Notes: generated by a model not told the origin, from the sequence alone. A DNA stretch of 64,000 nt from Actinopolyspora halophila DSM 43834 (GCF_000371785.1 NZ_AQUI01000002.1:4699352-4763351); one strand, 5' to 3'; counted from the stretch's first letter, positions 1 through 10,715 are shown. Numbers and translations: made by a program.

Positions 1-763
1 CGTGCAGGTGCGCCGCTATCTCGGCCCGCTCCTGCGATCTGATCCTGGTGGAGCGCTCCACATCGAGATCACCGACCAACCTCATCCACCAGGGCACGGT
101 GAGCACGGCCATCCCGATCAGGGTCGCGCTCACCGCGGCGAGAACCACGGGAACCTCGCTGCCCGCGGCTCCCCGGACGAAGAAGAGCAGACCGATGACC
201 ACCAGCAGCGCCCCGGCCAGCACCCGGAGCCTCGCGGCCCGCCCGCCGTCGGCCAGCATGCCCAGCACGCTCGACCTGGCCTCCCGGCGCCACTGGTCAC
301 GCTGGGATTCGTCCGCCTCCCGCCAGAGCACGGCGCCACCGACGAGTATCGAAGCCAGGGTCCCGACCAGCCACGGGGGAACGGCACTGGCCGATGCCAC
401 CACCACGGCCAGTCCGATACCGAGAACCAGCAGCACCAGACCCTGCTGACGCTCCCGCACCGAAGCCTGCCCGCCCCCGTCCGCACGCTGGCGCACGAAC
501 ATCCACAGCAGCCCGTAGGCCAACACCCCGGCACCACCGAAGGAGGCCAGCACGGCGAACGCCGCCCGCACCCAAAGCACGGGAAGTTCCAGGTGCCGCG
601 CGAGCCCCACGGCCACTCCGGCCACGATCCGTCCGGAACGGAGGCGGTACAGTCTGGGGCCCTCTCCTTCCGCGAAGCGGTACGGCCGGGTCCGTCCCTC
701 CGGTCCGATCGCTTCTCCCGCACCCGGGGAACGCTTCTTGGGACGTTTGGATCGGACCTGCAC
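1..763 (-). CDS. PspC-domain sensor protein, probable histidine kinase (3' part outside window)
   Basis: An open minus-strand frame runs off position 1 and begins at GTG 763 (an in-frame GTG at 790 is an alternative; neither has a clear ribosome site). The visible 254 codons begin with a basic stretch (RSKRPKKR), then a PspC domain at about residues 30-85 (RLRSGRIVAGVAVGLARHLE), followed by four or five hydrophobic segments. The last residues (VERSTRIRSQERAEIAAHLH) resemble the linker and dimerisation start of actinobacterial PspC-histidine kinase fusions, so a C-terminal ATPase domain is expected but not visible. It diverges from the LiaF-like PspC gene, the arrangement of PspC/LiaFSR-type envelope-stress systems. 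The kinase assignment is inference from family architecture; the PspC domain and membrane segments are seen directly. Confidence 0.7.
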   Translation of the reverse strand, partial: MQVRSKRPKKRSPGAGEAIGPEGRTRPYRFAEGEGPRLYRLRSGRIVAGVAVGLARHLELPVLWVRAAFAVLASFGGAGVLAYGLLWMFVRQRADGGGQASVRERQQGLVLLVLGIGLAVVVASASAVPPWLVGTLASILVGGAVLWREADESQRDQWRREARSSVLGMLADGGRAARLRVLAGALLVVIGLLFFVRGAAGSEVPVVLAAVSATLIGMAVLTVPWWMRLVGDLDVERSTRIRSQERAEIAAHLH

Positions 764-861
764 GACACCGATGGTTACACGCGCGCCCACAGCCCGACAT
801 CGGGGAAGCGCGCGATCACGTGCGGGGGATCTCAGGGGTTTCCCCGAGGACGAGGAGACGG

Positions 862-2196
862 ATGCGCACGCAGAGTGGAAACATGAGCGGACCAGTGGGC
901 AGCGGCGAGACGGGCGGCTCCGGACGGACCGATGAGTCCGGGAGACGTACCGAACCCGACGAGGAGGGCTTCCAGGAATCGCTGCGGCGGATCTGGAACA
1001 CCCGTCCCACGCGTACGGACGGGAACCGCAAGATCGCCGGGGTCTCGGCCGCGCTCGGTGAGCGCTACGGAATCGACCCCGTGCTGTTCCGGGTCGGTTT
1101 CGCGGTCGGCACCTTCTACGGCGGGACCGGCCTGCTGCTCTACGTACTCCTGTGGCTCGCCCTGCCGAAGCTGGACACGAACACGGGCAGGGTCAGGGGG
1201 ACCTCCCCGGTGCTGCTGGTACTGGCCGCGCTGGTGCTGGTACCGACCATGTTCGCGATGTTCGACCTCCCCAGCGTGTTCGGTCTGCTGCTCGGCCTGC
1301 TCCTGCTGTACCTGCTGCACCGGCACTACAGCGGTCGAACACCCCCGGGCCCACCGGCCGGAACGACCGCCGCGCCGACCGAGCACACCACCGCATCCAC
1401 GAACGTCGCACCGACACCCGGCGCGGACGACCCCGTCAACACCTGGGTGTATCCCGGGACGGAAACGACGACCGCGCACAGCGCGGCACCCGCCGAGGAG
1501 CCCCCTGCTCCCGCCACGGCGCACACCCCTCCTCCGGAACAGGGTCCACCCCCCGCCACGCCCCCACCGGTTCCGGAACCACCACGCTCACCCTCGGCCG
1601 AGAGCCGCTCGCGCCACTCGGTGACGCTGTCCACCCTCGGAGCCGCGCTGCTGGCGGGAGGCTTCGCGGTGGCGCTGAGTCTGCCTCCCGTGAAGGTGGG
1701 AGCGCTGATGCTCGGCGTGCTCGGCTGCGGAATGCTGGTGGGGGCGTTCCTGCGCGGCGGCAGAGGGCTGATCGCCTTCGCGATCCCGCTGGCTCTGCTG
1801 AGCATGGTGGCGAGCGTGCTGCCCGACGACCCGTGGCACGGGATCACCCGGGTCACGACCGCCCCGGACACGGCGGCCGAGCTGGCGCCGGTGTACTCGG
1901 AATCGATGGGCAGCATCACGCTGTACCTGGACCGCATGCGGCTGCCACCCGGCGAGGAAACGCACTCCTCGGTGCGCTTGGGTGCGGGAACCACGACCGT
2001 CTACCTGCCGCGGAACGCGGACGCGCACCTCACGTGCTCCGCGGAGTTCGGTTCGGTGGACTGTCTCGGCCAACACGGTTCGGGCCGGGACGTGCACCTC
2101 GGCAACACCGATCTCGGACCGGACGGCCCCGGTGGGGGCACCATCAGGCTCGATCTGAGTACGAAGACAGGGACCGTGGAGGTTTTCCGTGGTTGA
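862..2196 (+). CDS. PspC-domain membrane protein with LiaF-like C-terminal domain
   Basis: A 444-residue membrane protein. A disordered, Gly/Thr-rich start is followed by a PspC domain at about residues 48-104 (NRKIAGVSAALGERYGIDP, then a hydrophobic LLLYVLLWLALP), more membrane segments, a Pro/Thr-rich linker at roughly 155-245, two further membrane segments, and a C-terminal soluble part (about 330-444) with alternating beta-strand pattern like the LiaF/DUF4097 'toastrack' domain. LiaF-type proteins restrain a cognate sensor kinase until the envelope is damaged. The divergent partial PspC sensor fits that partnership. ATG 862 is chosen because AGGAG lies just upstream; ATG 883 is possible. 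The stop overlaps the next small membrane gene, implying translational coupling. Confidence 0.75.
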   Translation: MRTQSGNMSGPVGSGETGGSGRTDESGRRTEPDEEGFQESLRRIWNTRPTRTDGNRKIAGVSAALGERYGIDPVLFRVGFAVGTFYGGTGLLLYVLLWLALPKLDTNTGRVRGTSPVLLVLAALVLVPTMFAMFDLPSVFGLLLGLLLLYLLHRHYSGRTPPGPPAGTTAAPTEHTTASTNVAPTPGADDPVNTWVYPGTETTTAHSAAPAEEPPAPATAHTPPPEQGPPPATPPPVPEPPRSPSAESRSRHSVTLSTLGAALLAGGFAVALSLPPVKVGALMLGVLGCGMLVGAFLRGGRGLIAFAIPLALLSMVASVLPDDPWHGITRVTTAPDTAAELAPVYSESMGSITLYLDRMRLPPGEETHSSVRLGAGTTTVYLPRNADAHLTCSAEFGSVDCLGQHGSGRDVHLGNTDLGPDGPGGGTIRLDLSTKTGTVEVFRG

Positions 2197-2410
2197 CGAC
2201 CGAGCGGAACAGCAGGTGAGCCCGCGGGCTCAGCACACCGGAGCACGGCGTTCCTGGCCGGACCCGATCGCGTTGACCGCGGGGATCCTCACCGTGGCGA
2301 CATCGGCCTACCTCCTGATCGGAGGGACGTGGACCGCTCAGCGGGTGCTCGCCTTCGGCGCCGTCGCCGTCGGGGTGCTCATGCTCGTCAGCGCACTGCG
2401 GCGGCACTGA
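2189..2410 (+). CDS. small membrane protein coupled to the PspC/LiaF-like gene
   Basis: A 73-residue protein with two hydrophobic segments (about residues 27-45 and 51-67) and a short basic tail (ALRRH). GTG 2189 starts inside the end of the preceding gene, with GGAGG at 2178-2182, so translation is coupled to the LiaF-like protein. It has no catalytic motif and no recognised family. Small two-helix proteins of this sort accompany PspC/LiaF genes in many actinobacteria, so a role in the same envelope-stress complex is a reasonable inference. A strong hairpin follows directly, marking the end of this short operon. Confidence 0.65.
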   Translation: MVDDRAEQQVSPRAQHTGARRSWPDPIALTAGILTVATSAYLLIGGTWTAQRVLAFGAVAVGVLMLVSALRRH

Positions 2411-2413
2411 CGC

Positions 2414-2437
2414 CCCGGGCCCGTTCCCGGGCCCGGG
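2414..2437. terminator. bidirectional hairpin between convergent genes
   Basis: A 10-bp perfect stem (CCCGGGCCCG and its complement) with a 4-nt loop lies between the stop of the small membrane gene on the plus strand and the stop of guaA on the minus strand. There is no T-run, as is usual in high-GC actinobacteria. It can serve both convergent transcripts. Confidence 0.7.
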
Positions 2438-2452
2438 AGTCGCAACCGCGGG

Positions 2453-4075
2453 TCACTCCCACTCGATCGTCCCCGGCGGCTTGGACGTCACGTCGAGGGT
2501 CACCCGGTTGACCTCGGAGACCTCGTTGGTGATCCGGGTGGAGACGCGTTCGAGCACCTCGTAGGGCAACCGGGTCCAGTCGGCCGTCATCGCGTCCTCA
2601 CTGGACACCGGGCGCAGCACCACCGGGTAACCGTAGGTGCGCCCGTCCCCCTGCACGCCGACCGACTGCACGTCGGCGAGCAGCACGACGGGGCACTGCC
2701 AGATGTCGTGGTCCAACCCAGCGGCCGTCAGTTCCTCGCGGGCGATCGCGTCCGCGGCGCGCAGGGTGGCGAGGCGCTGCGGGGTAACCTCTCCGATCAC
2801 CCGGATCGCCAGTCCCGGACCCGGGAAGGGCTGGCGCTGCACTATCGTCTCCGGCAGGCCGAGCTCGGAACCGACCCTGCGCACCTCGTCCTTGAACAGG
2901 GCACGCAGCGGCTCGACGAGATCGAACTGCAGGTCCTCGGGCAGGCCGCCGACATTGTGGTGGCTCTTGATGTTGGCGGTGCCGGTCCCCCCGCCGGATT
3001 CCACGACGTCCGGGTACAGCGTTCCCTGGACCAGGTACTCGATCCGTTCCCCTGCCTCGCCTGCCTCCGTCTGCAGATCCCGCGCGGCCTGTTCGAAGGT
3101 CCTGATGAACTCGCGACCGATGATCTTGCGCTTTTCCTCGGGGTCGGTCACCCCCGCCAGCGCGTCGGTGAACTGCTGCACGGCGTCGATCACGACGAGT
3201 CGTGCGCCCGTGGCCGCGACGAAGTCGCGTTCCACCTGAGTACGTTCACCGGAGCGCAGCAGCCCGTGGTCCACGAAGACGCAGGTCAGCCTGTCGCCGA
3301 TGGCCTTGTTGACCAGAGCGCCCGCCACGGCCGAGTCCACCCCTCCGGAGAGCGCGCAGATCGCGCGCGCGTCGCCGATCTGCTCCCTGATGGCGGCGAC
3401 CGTCTCGTCCACGATCGAAGTGGTGGTCCAGCGCGGACGGATTCCCGCGATCTCGTGCAGGAACCTGCGCAGCACCCCCTGGCCGTGCGGGGAGTGCGCC
3501 ACCTCCGGGTGGTACTGCACCCCGGCCAGGCCGAGCTCGGGGTTCTCGAAGGCGGCCACCGGGGTGTCCACGGTCTCGGCGATGACCCGGAAACCGTCCG
3601 GGGCCTTGCTCACGGAGTCACCGTGGCTCATCCACACCGGGTGGTGCCCGGGCAGTTCCTGGTGCAGCGTACCCCCGGCGGCACAGACGGAGAGGTCCGT
3701 CCTGCCGAACTCCCTGATCCCGGTCTGCTCGACGGTTCCGCCCAGTGCCTTCGTCATGGCCTGGAAGCCGTAGCAGATCCCGAAGACCGGCACACCCGAG
3801 CGGAACAGCGCACCGTCCACCTCCGGGGCGCCCTCCTCGTAGACGCTGGCCGGGCCACCGGACAGCACGACGGCAGCCGGATCCCTGCGCAACATCTCCT
3901 CCACAGGAGTGTCGTGCGGGACCACCTCGGAATATATCTGTGCCTCGCGCACCCGGCGGGCGATCAGCTGCGCGTACTGCGCGCCGAAATCGACCACCAG
4001 GACGGGGCCGCTGCCGGATCGTCCTTGCGCGGAATCCTGTCCGGCGGGGCCGATACCCCCTGCGGTGTCGGACAC
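2453..4075 (-). CDS. guaA: GMP synthase (glutamine-hydrolysing)
   Basis: Converts XMP, glutamine and ATP to GMP in the last step of guanylate synthesis. The 540-residue length is normal for bacterial GuaA. The N-terminal class I glutamine amidotransferase domain has the nucleophile Cys101 in GICYGFQ and the His/Glu pair in QYHPE (residues 187-191). The ATP pyrophosphatase domain carries the P-loop SGGVDS (243-248). The C-terminal dimerisation domain ends in the conserved [12 protein letters not shown] 4075 is preceded by GGAGG at good spacing. It stands apart from guaB3/guaB, separated by a decayed insertion sequence and a GMC oxidoreductase, but the order guaA, choD-like gene, guaB3, guaB2 matches other actinobacteria. 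Confidence 0.97.
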   Translation of the reverse strand: MSDTAGGIGPAGQDSAQGRSGSGPVLVVDFGAQYAQLIARRVREAQIYSEVVPHDTPVEEMLRRDPAAVVLSGGPASVYEEGAPEVDGALFRSGVPVFGICYGFQAMTKALGGTVEQTGIREFGRTDLSVCAAGGTLHQELPGHHPVWMSHGDSVSKAPDGFRVIAETVDTPVAAFENPELGLAGVQYHPEVAHSPHGQGVLRRFLHEIAGIRPRWTTTSIVDETVAAIREQIGDARAICALSGGVDSAVAGALVNKAIGDRLTCVFVDHGLLRSGERTQVERDFVAATGARLVVIDAVQQFTDALAGVTDPEEKRKIIGREFIRTFEQAARDLQTEAGEAGERIEYLVQGTLYPDVVESGGGTGTANIKSHHNVGGLPEDLQFDLVEPLRALFKDEVRRVGSELGLPETIVQRQPFPGPGLAIRVIGEVTPQRLATLRAADAIAREELTAAGLDHDIWQCPVVLLADVQSVGVQGDGRTYGYPVVLRPVSSEDAMTADWTRLPYEVLERVSTRITNEVSEVNRVTLDVTSKPPGTIEWE

Positions 4076-4151
4076 GACGTCGAACCTCCAGGTGAGAACA
4101 CTACGCTGTTGACGTGCTCCCCGCTGTGGGCGGCGGGGATTCTCCGCGCGA

Positions 4152-4934
4152 CTATGCCGCGCGCGGAGCGGCGTCCCCTCGCGGGGTTCCGCTGCTTCCT
4201 GCTTCGTCGACCTGCGCCCCGGTGTGGGGTCTTACCTGGTCTCCACAGGCGTTTAGCCTCTCCGCACGCCCTGCGGCGAGGATATTGCATGCAGCGTTGC
4301 GGTCACGATCGTGGGTCGCGCCGCACGGGCACGACCACTCCCGGACATCGAGCGGCTTCTTCCCGTCGATACGTCCGCACACTGAGCAGGTCTGCGACGA
4401 CGGCAACCACCGGTCGAGCACGATCAGCTGGCGGCCGTAGCGTGCGGCCTTCTCCTCCAGCAGTCGTCGGAAGGTGCCCCAGCTGGCGTCGTGCACCGAC
4501 TTAGCCAGTCGAGTGCGGGCCAGACCCGAGACTGCCAGCTCTTCCAGCACGATCGTCTGGTTCTCACGAACGATACTGGTCGTGGCCTGGTGCAGCCAAT
4601 CCGCCCTGGTGTCGGACACCTTCGCGTGCTGACGGGCAAGCTTCTTGCGTGCCTGGGCGCGGTTGTTCGAACCCCGCTGCTTGCGGGACACCGCGCGCTG
4701 CAGCCGTTTGAGCTTGCGCTCGGCACGGCGCAGGAAACGCGGGTTCGTGATGACGCGACCGTGCTGGTCCACCACGAACGCCGCCAGCCCCAGATCAAGG
4801 CCGATCTCGACGTCCCGGCCGCGTTCGTCAGCGGCGGCCGGGAGGGCTTCGTCTCCGACCTCGACGACGAAGCTGGTGAACAGCCTCACAGGCGTGGCAC
4901 CACGGCGACTCAAACAGCACTTCCGACTGCGCAC
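4152..4934 (-). pseudogene. tnpB: TnpB (IS605 OrfB) N-terminally truncated RNA-guided nuclease
   Basis: The 260-codon frame holds the C-terminal two-thirds of a TnpB/OrfB protein. The RuvC triad is complete: Asp47 in GLDLGL, Glu131/132 in VLEEL and Asp211 in HDRDRNAACN. The zinc ribbon cysteines are present as CSVC (183-186) and CPC (202-204). Family members are about 380-400 residues, so the whole N-terminal REC/wedge region that binds the omega-RNA is missing. The first about 20 residues before SFVVEVGDE are read through antisense tnpA sequence and are not TnpB. Without the RNA-binding half it should be inactive. Whether the 3' omega-RNA region next to guaA survives cannot be judged by eye. 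Confidence 0.75.
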
Positions 4935-5040
4935 CTACCAAGGGCAGCTGTGGTCACCATCCTACTTCGCAGCCTCCTGCGGCGGGGCGCCACCGAGCAT
5001 CATCCGGCAGTACGTGGAAAACCAGCGACGCCCTGCGTAG
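4873..5040 (+). pseudogene. tnpA: TnpA (IS200/IS605 Y1 transposase) C-terminal remnant
   Basis: The plus frame from 4873 to the stop at 5040 encodes about 55 residues. It starts LVNSLTGVAPRRLKQHF and ends SPSYFAASCGGAP followed by IIRQYVENQ. This matches the C-terminal part of actinobacterial IS200-like TnpA, including its usual tail. The catalytic HUH motif and the N-terminal half are gone. A longer open frame extends upstream to 4645, but that part is antisense to tnpB and is not transposase. The remnant is oriented away from tnpB, as in IS605-type elements. Confidence 0.65.
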
Positions 5041-5075
5041 CGTGCCCGACCAAGAGCACTCCCGATCGGCTCACC

Positions 5076-5091
5076 CCGGCCCGGAGGCCGG
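5076..5091. terminator. hairpin after the GMC oxidoreductase gene / IS edge
   Basis: CCGGCC, loop CGGA, GGCCGG. It lies 24 bp past the stop of the oxidoreductase on the minus strand and 36 bp past the tnpA remnant stop on the plus strand. It may be a terminator or the subterminal hairpin of the insertion sequence; sequence alone does not decide. Confidence 0.45.
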
Positions 5092-5114
5092 AGCTTGCAC
5101 CGATAAACGCCGGG

Positions 5115-6830
5115 TCAACGGCGCAGCGCGGCGGGAGCCTCGGCGGGCACGGCCGGGTGACGCGGTTCCACCGGTTCCACCGGGCGGTACTCCTCGGACT
5201 GCGCGGCGCGCGGATCCGTCTCGCCCTTGTTCGGCCACATGGAGAAGGCCCGCTCCGCCTGCGCGGTGATGGTCAGCGAGGGGTTGACCCCGAGGTTCGC
5301 GGTTATGGCCGATCCATCCACTATCGACATGTCGGGGTAGCCCCACGCGCGGTGGTACGGGTCGATCACTCCGCTGCTCGGGCCCGAACCGATCGGGCAC
5401 CCGCCGATGAAGTGGGCCGTCAGCGGAATGTCGAACAGCTCGCCCCAGGTTCCCCCGGAGATCCCGTCGATCTTCTCCGCTGCCAGTTCGTTGGCGCGCT
5501 CCCCCGCGGGGATCCAGGTCGGGTTGGGGGCCCCGTGCCCCTGGCTCGAAGTCAACCTGCGCCTGCCGAACAGTCCCCTGCCCAACCTGGTCCGCAGCGA
5601 GTTGTCCAGGCTCTGCATCACCAGCAGGATCACCGTGCGTTCGCTCCAGCGACGTACCGACAGCAGCCGCAGCGTGGTGAGCGGACGCGTGAGCGCCGAG
5701 CGCAGCCACTGCCTCCAGCGTGGGGTGCTCTTCCCACCGCTGGTCTGGAGTGTCTGCAGCAGCCCCATCGCGTTGCTGCCCCTGCCGTAGCGGACCGGCT
5801 CGATGTGCGTGTCCTCGTCCGGGTGAAACGAGGAGGTGATGGCCGTTCCCTCGGAGAAGTTCCGGTTCGGGTCGACCGCGTTCCGCTGTGCCCCGATGAT
5901 CGCTTCCGAGTTGGTCCGGGTCAGCTCACCCAGCCTGCGGGAGAGCGCGGGCAGGTCCCCGTTGTCCCTGCAACGGTGCAGCAGATTCTGCGTTCCCCAC
6001 GTGCCCGCCGCGAGCACGACCTGGTCGGCGGTGAACGTGCGGGGGCGTTTCGCCAGCACGGCCCCCGTCCTGCTGGTCCGGATCCTCCACTGCCCGTCCG
6101 AGTCCTTGCTCAGCCCGTCGACCGTGGTCATCGGCCACACCTCGGCGCCCTTCGACTCGGCCAGGTAGAGGTAGTTCTTCATCAGGGTGTTCTTGGCACC
6201 GACCCGGCAACCGGTCATGCAGGCACCGCACTCGGTGCAGCCGGTGCGCTCCGGCCCCGCTCCGCCGAAGTAGGGATCGCTCGTGCGTTCGCCGGGTTTT
6301 CCGAAGTAGACGCCCACCGGGGTGGGGTGGTAGCTCTTCTCAGCTCCCATTTCCGAGGCGATCTGCTTGATGACGCGGTCGGACGGGGTCACGGTCGGGT
6401 TCGTGACCACGCCCAGCATTCGACTGGCCTGTTCGTAGTGCCGGTCGAGTTCGGCTTCCCAGTCCGTGATGTGGGCCCACTGGGAATCGGTGAAGAACGG
6501 CTTCATGGGGCGGTACAGCGTGTTCGCGTAGACCAGCGAACCGCCGCCCACTCCGGCACCGGCGAGGATCAGCACGTTCCGCAGCATGTGGATGCGCTGG
6601 ATGCCGTAGCAGCCGAGCCGCGGGGCCCACAGGAAACGGCGGAAGTCCCAGGAGGTCTTGGGGAACTCCTCGTCGGCGAACCGTCTGCCCGCCTCCAGCA
6701 CGGCAACGCGGTACCCTTTCTCGACCAGGCGTAACGCGGCCACGCTGCCGCCGAATCCGGATCCGATCACGACCACGTCGTAGTGCTCGCGAGCCGAACT
6801 CTCCCCGCGAGGGTGTTTCCGATCACTCAT
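5115..6830 (-). CDS. GMC family FAD-dependent oxidoreductase (ChoD-like)
   Basis: A flavoenzyme of the glucose-methanol-choline family, 571 residues from ATG 6830. The track could extend 20 codons further upstream, but the segment before the Rossmann fold would be unusually long; neither start has an obvious ribosome site. The dinucleotide-binding motif GSGFGGSVAALRL is near the N-terminus, then AGAGVGGGSLVYAN, a cysteine cluster TGCTECGACMTGC near the middle, and the C-terminal GGCPIG and SIVDGSAITANLGVNP typical of the cholesterol-oxidase branch. Mycobacterium choD (Rv3409c) occupies the same position beside guaB3/guaB2, so orthology is likely. Whether the substrate is a sterol or another alcohol is unknown. 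No signal peptide is visible. Confidence 0.85.
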   Translation of the reverse strand: MSDRKHPRGESSAREHYDVVVIGSGFGGSVAALRLVEKGYRVAVLEAGRRFADEEFPKTSWDFRRFLWAPRLGCYGIQRIHMLRNVLILAGAGVGGGSLVYANTLYRPMKPFFTDSQWAHITDWEAELDRHYEQASRMLGVVTNPTVTPSDRVIKQIASEMGAEKSYHPTPVGVYFGKPGERTSDPYFGGAGPERTGCTECGACMTGCRVGAKNTLMKNYLYLAESKGAEVWPMTTVDGLSKDSDGQWRIRTSRTGAVLAKRPRTFTADQVVLAAGTWGTQNLLHRCRDNGDLPALSRRLGELTRTNSEAIIGAQRNAVDPNRNFSEGTAITSSFHPDEDTHIEPVRYGRGSNAMGLLQTLQTSGGKSTPRWRQWLRSALTRPLTTLRLLSVRRWSERTVILLVMQSLDNSLRTRLGRGLFGRRRLTSSQGHGAPNPTWIPAGERANELAAEKIDGISGGTWGELFDIPLTAHFIGGCPIGSGPSSGVIDPYHRAWGYPDMSIVDGSAITANLGVNPSLTITAQAERAFSMWPNKGETDPRAAQSEEYRPVEPVEPRHPAVPAEAPAALRR

Positions 6831-7025
6831 GCCGGAGAGACTAGAGCAACTTACTCGCCAGTAGCCATAGTTCGCGGCAAATGCGTTCACCGGTTGGACA
6901 CTTCCCGGGGGCAGGTTCGGTCACCGGACGAGCGGTCCGGCCGCTCGCCACCCCGAGCCGTCACGAAACCCCGGGCAGGAACTCCCACTCAAGAGCTCCA
7001 CGCCAACGAAAGTGCTTACGAGCCT

Positions 7026-7262
7026 GCGCAGTCGGCACCGCCGCGAGCCAACCGATCCGACGCAAAACCCGAACAGGAACTCCCGACCAGGGCATCACGC
7101 CAGCCCAAGCGCTGTGAGCCTGGGCAGTCGGCCCCGCCGCGGGTTCTCGGTCGAGTGCCCGGCGAGGACGGCCGGAGACGTTGTGTAGGTCGCTACCCGA
7201 TGTCGGGGCACCCGCAGCCGGGCGCCGACCGAGGTTCCGCCAAGCGACCACCCACGCAGGCC
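7026..7262 (-). repeat. dispersed palindromic element, copy A (downstream of guaB3)
   Basis: This fills most of the 457-bp gap between the oxidoreductase start and the guaB3 stop; no gene is credible in the gap. The core (about 7137-7242) is a long imperfect palindrome whose arms are TCGGTCG (left) and CGACCGA (right), closed by a loop shared with copies at 36.2 and 58.1 kb (TTGTGTAGGT, then GCTACCCGATGTCGGG). The outer flank carries two tandem versions of a GAGCCTG(C/G)GCAGTCGG motif (7022 and 7115). On the guaB3 sense strand it begins about 25 bp after the stop with GCGTGGGTGGTCGC followed by GGCGGAACCTC. Confidence 0.7.
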
Positions 7263-7287
7263 GACCCCGCCGAACCACCCAAGAACA

Positions 7288-8418
7288 TCAGCGGCACAGC
7301 ATGAGACCGACCTTCTGAAACTCCTTGAGCTCCGAGTAACCGGTTTTGGCCATCGCGCGGCGCAGGGCGCCGAACAGGTTCAGCGTGCCGTACGGATCGT
7401 TGCTCGGGCCGAACAGCAGCGTCTCCAGATCCACACCCGCGCTGTTGAACCCGACGACCTCACTGCGCGGCAGGTTCGGATGCGCTGCCGCGGCGGTCCA
7501 GTAGTAGCCGTGTCCGGGAGCCTCCGAGGTCTCGGTGAGCGGCTCGCCGAGCATGACCGCGTCCGCGCCGCACGCGATCGACTTGGCGATGTCACCCGAG
7601 TAGGTGAGTCCGCCGTCGGCGATCACGTGCACGTAGCGACCACCGGTCTCGTCCAGGTAGTCCCTGCGCGCGGCAGCGGCGTCGGCCACGGCCGTGGCCA
7701 TGGGCACCCCGATTCCCAGCGTCTGCGTCGTCGTCGCCGAACGGGACTGCCCGAACCCGACGATCACCCCCGCTGCGCCGGTGCGCATGAGATGCATGGC
7801 CGTGCGGTAGTCGCCGACACCACCCGCGATCACGGGAACGTCGAGATCACCGATGAACTGCTTGAGGTTGAGCGGATCGCCGTCACGGGAGACGTGCTCG
7901 GCCGAGACGATGGTGCCCTGCACCATCAGCACCTCGACTCCCGCGGCCAGCAACGTGGGCGTGAGTTCCTCCGCGTGCTGCGGACTGACCCGCGCGGCGA
8001 CCGTGACCCCCGAGTCCTTGATCTGCTTGATCGCCTCGGTGAGCAGATCAGTGCGGACGGGAGCCGCGTGCAACTGCTGCAGCATGGCGATCGCCGCCTC
8101 CGGGCCCTCGCCCTCCTCGGCGACACGCACGATCTGGTTGAGCTCCCCCTCGACGTTCTCGTGACGGGCCCAGAGCCCCTCGGCGTTGAGGACTCCGAGA
8201 CCGCCGAGCTCGCCGATGCGGATAGCCGTCGCCGGGGACACCACCGCATCGGTCGGATGGGTCACCAGCGGAATGTCGAGTCGGTAGGCATCGATCTGCC
8301 AAGACAACGAGACGTCCTTGGACGAACGAGTACGCCGCGACGGCACGATCTCGACGTCTTCCAAGTCGTAACCGCGCATGGCCGTCCGGCCCATGCCGAT
8401 TTCCACAAGATCCCGCAC
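7288..8418 (-). CDS. guaB3: GuaB3 family IMP dehydrogenase-related protein
   Basis: A 376-residue TIM-barrel protein of the GuaB3 branch, lacking the CBS pair of true IMP dehydrogenase. It opens with VEIGMGRTAMRGYDLEDVEIVPSRRTR, and keeps the phosphate-binding GGVGDYRTAM and VIADGGL segments and the C-terminal GLRRAMAKTGY-like motif (here GALRRAMAKTGYSELKEFQK). The active-site loop, where IMPDH has GSICTTR with the catalytic cysteine, reads QSRSATTTQ here, so that cysteine is replaced by alanine. The same loop lacks cysteine in Mycobacterium Rv3410c as far as I recall. GTG 8418 follows GGAAGGAC at good spacing. It is transcribed with guaB 75 bp upstream. A role in guanine nucleotide balance is likely; canonical IMPDH activity is doubtful. 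Confidence 0.9.
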   Translation of the reverse strand: MRDLVEIGMGRTAMRGYDLEDVEIVPSRRTRSSKDVSLSWQIDAYRLDIPLVTHPTDAVVSPATAIRIGELGGLGVLNAEGLWARHENVEGELNQIVRVAEEGEGPEAAIAMLQQLHAAPVRTDLLTEAIKQIKDSGVTVAARVSPQHAEELTPTLLAAGVEVLMVQGTIVSAEHVSRDGDPLNLKQFIGDLDVPVIAGGVGDYRTAMHLMRTGAAGVIVGFGQSRSATTTQTLGIGVPMATAVADAAAARRDYLDETGGRYVHVIADGGLTYSGDIAKSIACGADAVMLGEPLTETSEAPGHGYYWTAAAAHPNLPRSEVVGFNSAGVDLETLLFGPSNDPYGTLNLFGALRRAMAKTGYSELKEFQKVGLMLCR

Positions 8419-8493
8419 GTGTGTCCTTCCCGCGGTACCGCTCCGTACTGTCCGAGGGCCGGCCGCGCACCCCGTCCGACCCGGCGAGGCACG

Positions 8494-10325
<1,832 letters not shown>

Positions 10326-10715
10326 GTGCCGCATGACCCATTGCCACCAGACCCGTTCGCGGGCGATCCGGAAGACCCGAGCATGGCCCTCGGCGATCAG
10401 GACGAGCAGGACCAACAGCTCGGTGACGAGGAACGGGCCGAACTGCTCTCGGACCTGGCCGACCTGGCCGTGTATCAGGCGCTGCTGGAGCCGCGCGGTA
10501 TCCGCGGGATCGTCGTGGACTGCGCGGACTGCGGCGAAGCGCACTACCACGACTGGGAGTTGCTGCGGTCCAGCCTCGAACAGCTGCTCAACGACGGACG
10601 GATGCGCCCGCACGAACCGGCTTACGAACCGAATCCGGGCAGCTACGTCAGTTGGGAGTACTGCCGCGGGTTCGCGGACGGAGTGATCGAGACCGAGGAC
10701 CAGCGCAGCCGCTGA
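10326..10715 (+). CDS. DUF5319 family protein
   Basis: A 129-residue acidic soluble protein from GTG 10326. The N-terminal PHDPLPPDPFAGDPEDP is the signature of the DUF5319 family, which lies between guaB2 and the sigD/rsdA pair in actinobacteria (Rv3412 in M. tuberculosis). The central VVDCADCGEAHYHDW contains a CxxC pair with nearby histidines that could bind a metal; a third cysteine lies in SWEYCRGFADG. No function is established. The start is chosen by family similarity; nothing resembling a strong ribosome site is present. It ends just before a perfect 40-bp palindrome. Confidence 0.85.
   Translation: MPHDPLPPDPFAGDPEDPSMALGDQDEQDQQLGDEERAELLSDLADLAVYQALLEPRGIRGIVVDCADCGEAHYHDWELLRSSLEQLLNDGRMRPHEPAYEPNPGSYVSWEYCRGFADGVIETEDQRSR

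Larger units (their letters stand above)
4110..5091. mobile_element. decayed IS605-type element (divergent tnpA and tnpB remnants)
   Basis: A minus-strand tnpB remnant and a plus-strand tnpA remnant meet head to head near 4873-4880, and each lacks its N-terminal half. This is what a single internal deletion of an IS605-type element with divergent tnpA and tnpB would leave. A hairpin (CCCCGC, 8-nt loop, GCGGGG) at about 4117-4140 lies just past the tnpB stop, and a 6-bp stem (CCGGCC/GGCCGG, 5076-5091) lies just past the tnpA stop; subterminal hairpins are characteristic of this family. The outer limits are estimates, because IS605 elements have no terminal inverted repeats or target duplications. 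The left edge is within about 40 bp of the guaA start. Confidence 0.6.

Noticed and set aside
2-886. Plus-strand open frame of 294 codons at the window start
   Set aside because: It is antisense to the PspC sensor frame, is rich in His/Pro/Gly/Arg, and has no family features.
4645-4872. Upstream part of the plus frame ending in the tnpA remnant, as transposase
   Set aside because: It is antisense to tnpB and shows no HUH motif; only the part after about 4873 resembles TnpA.
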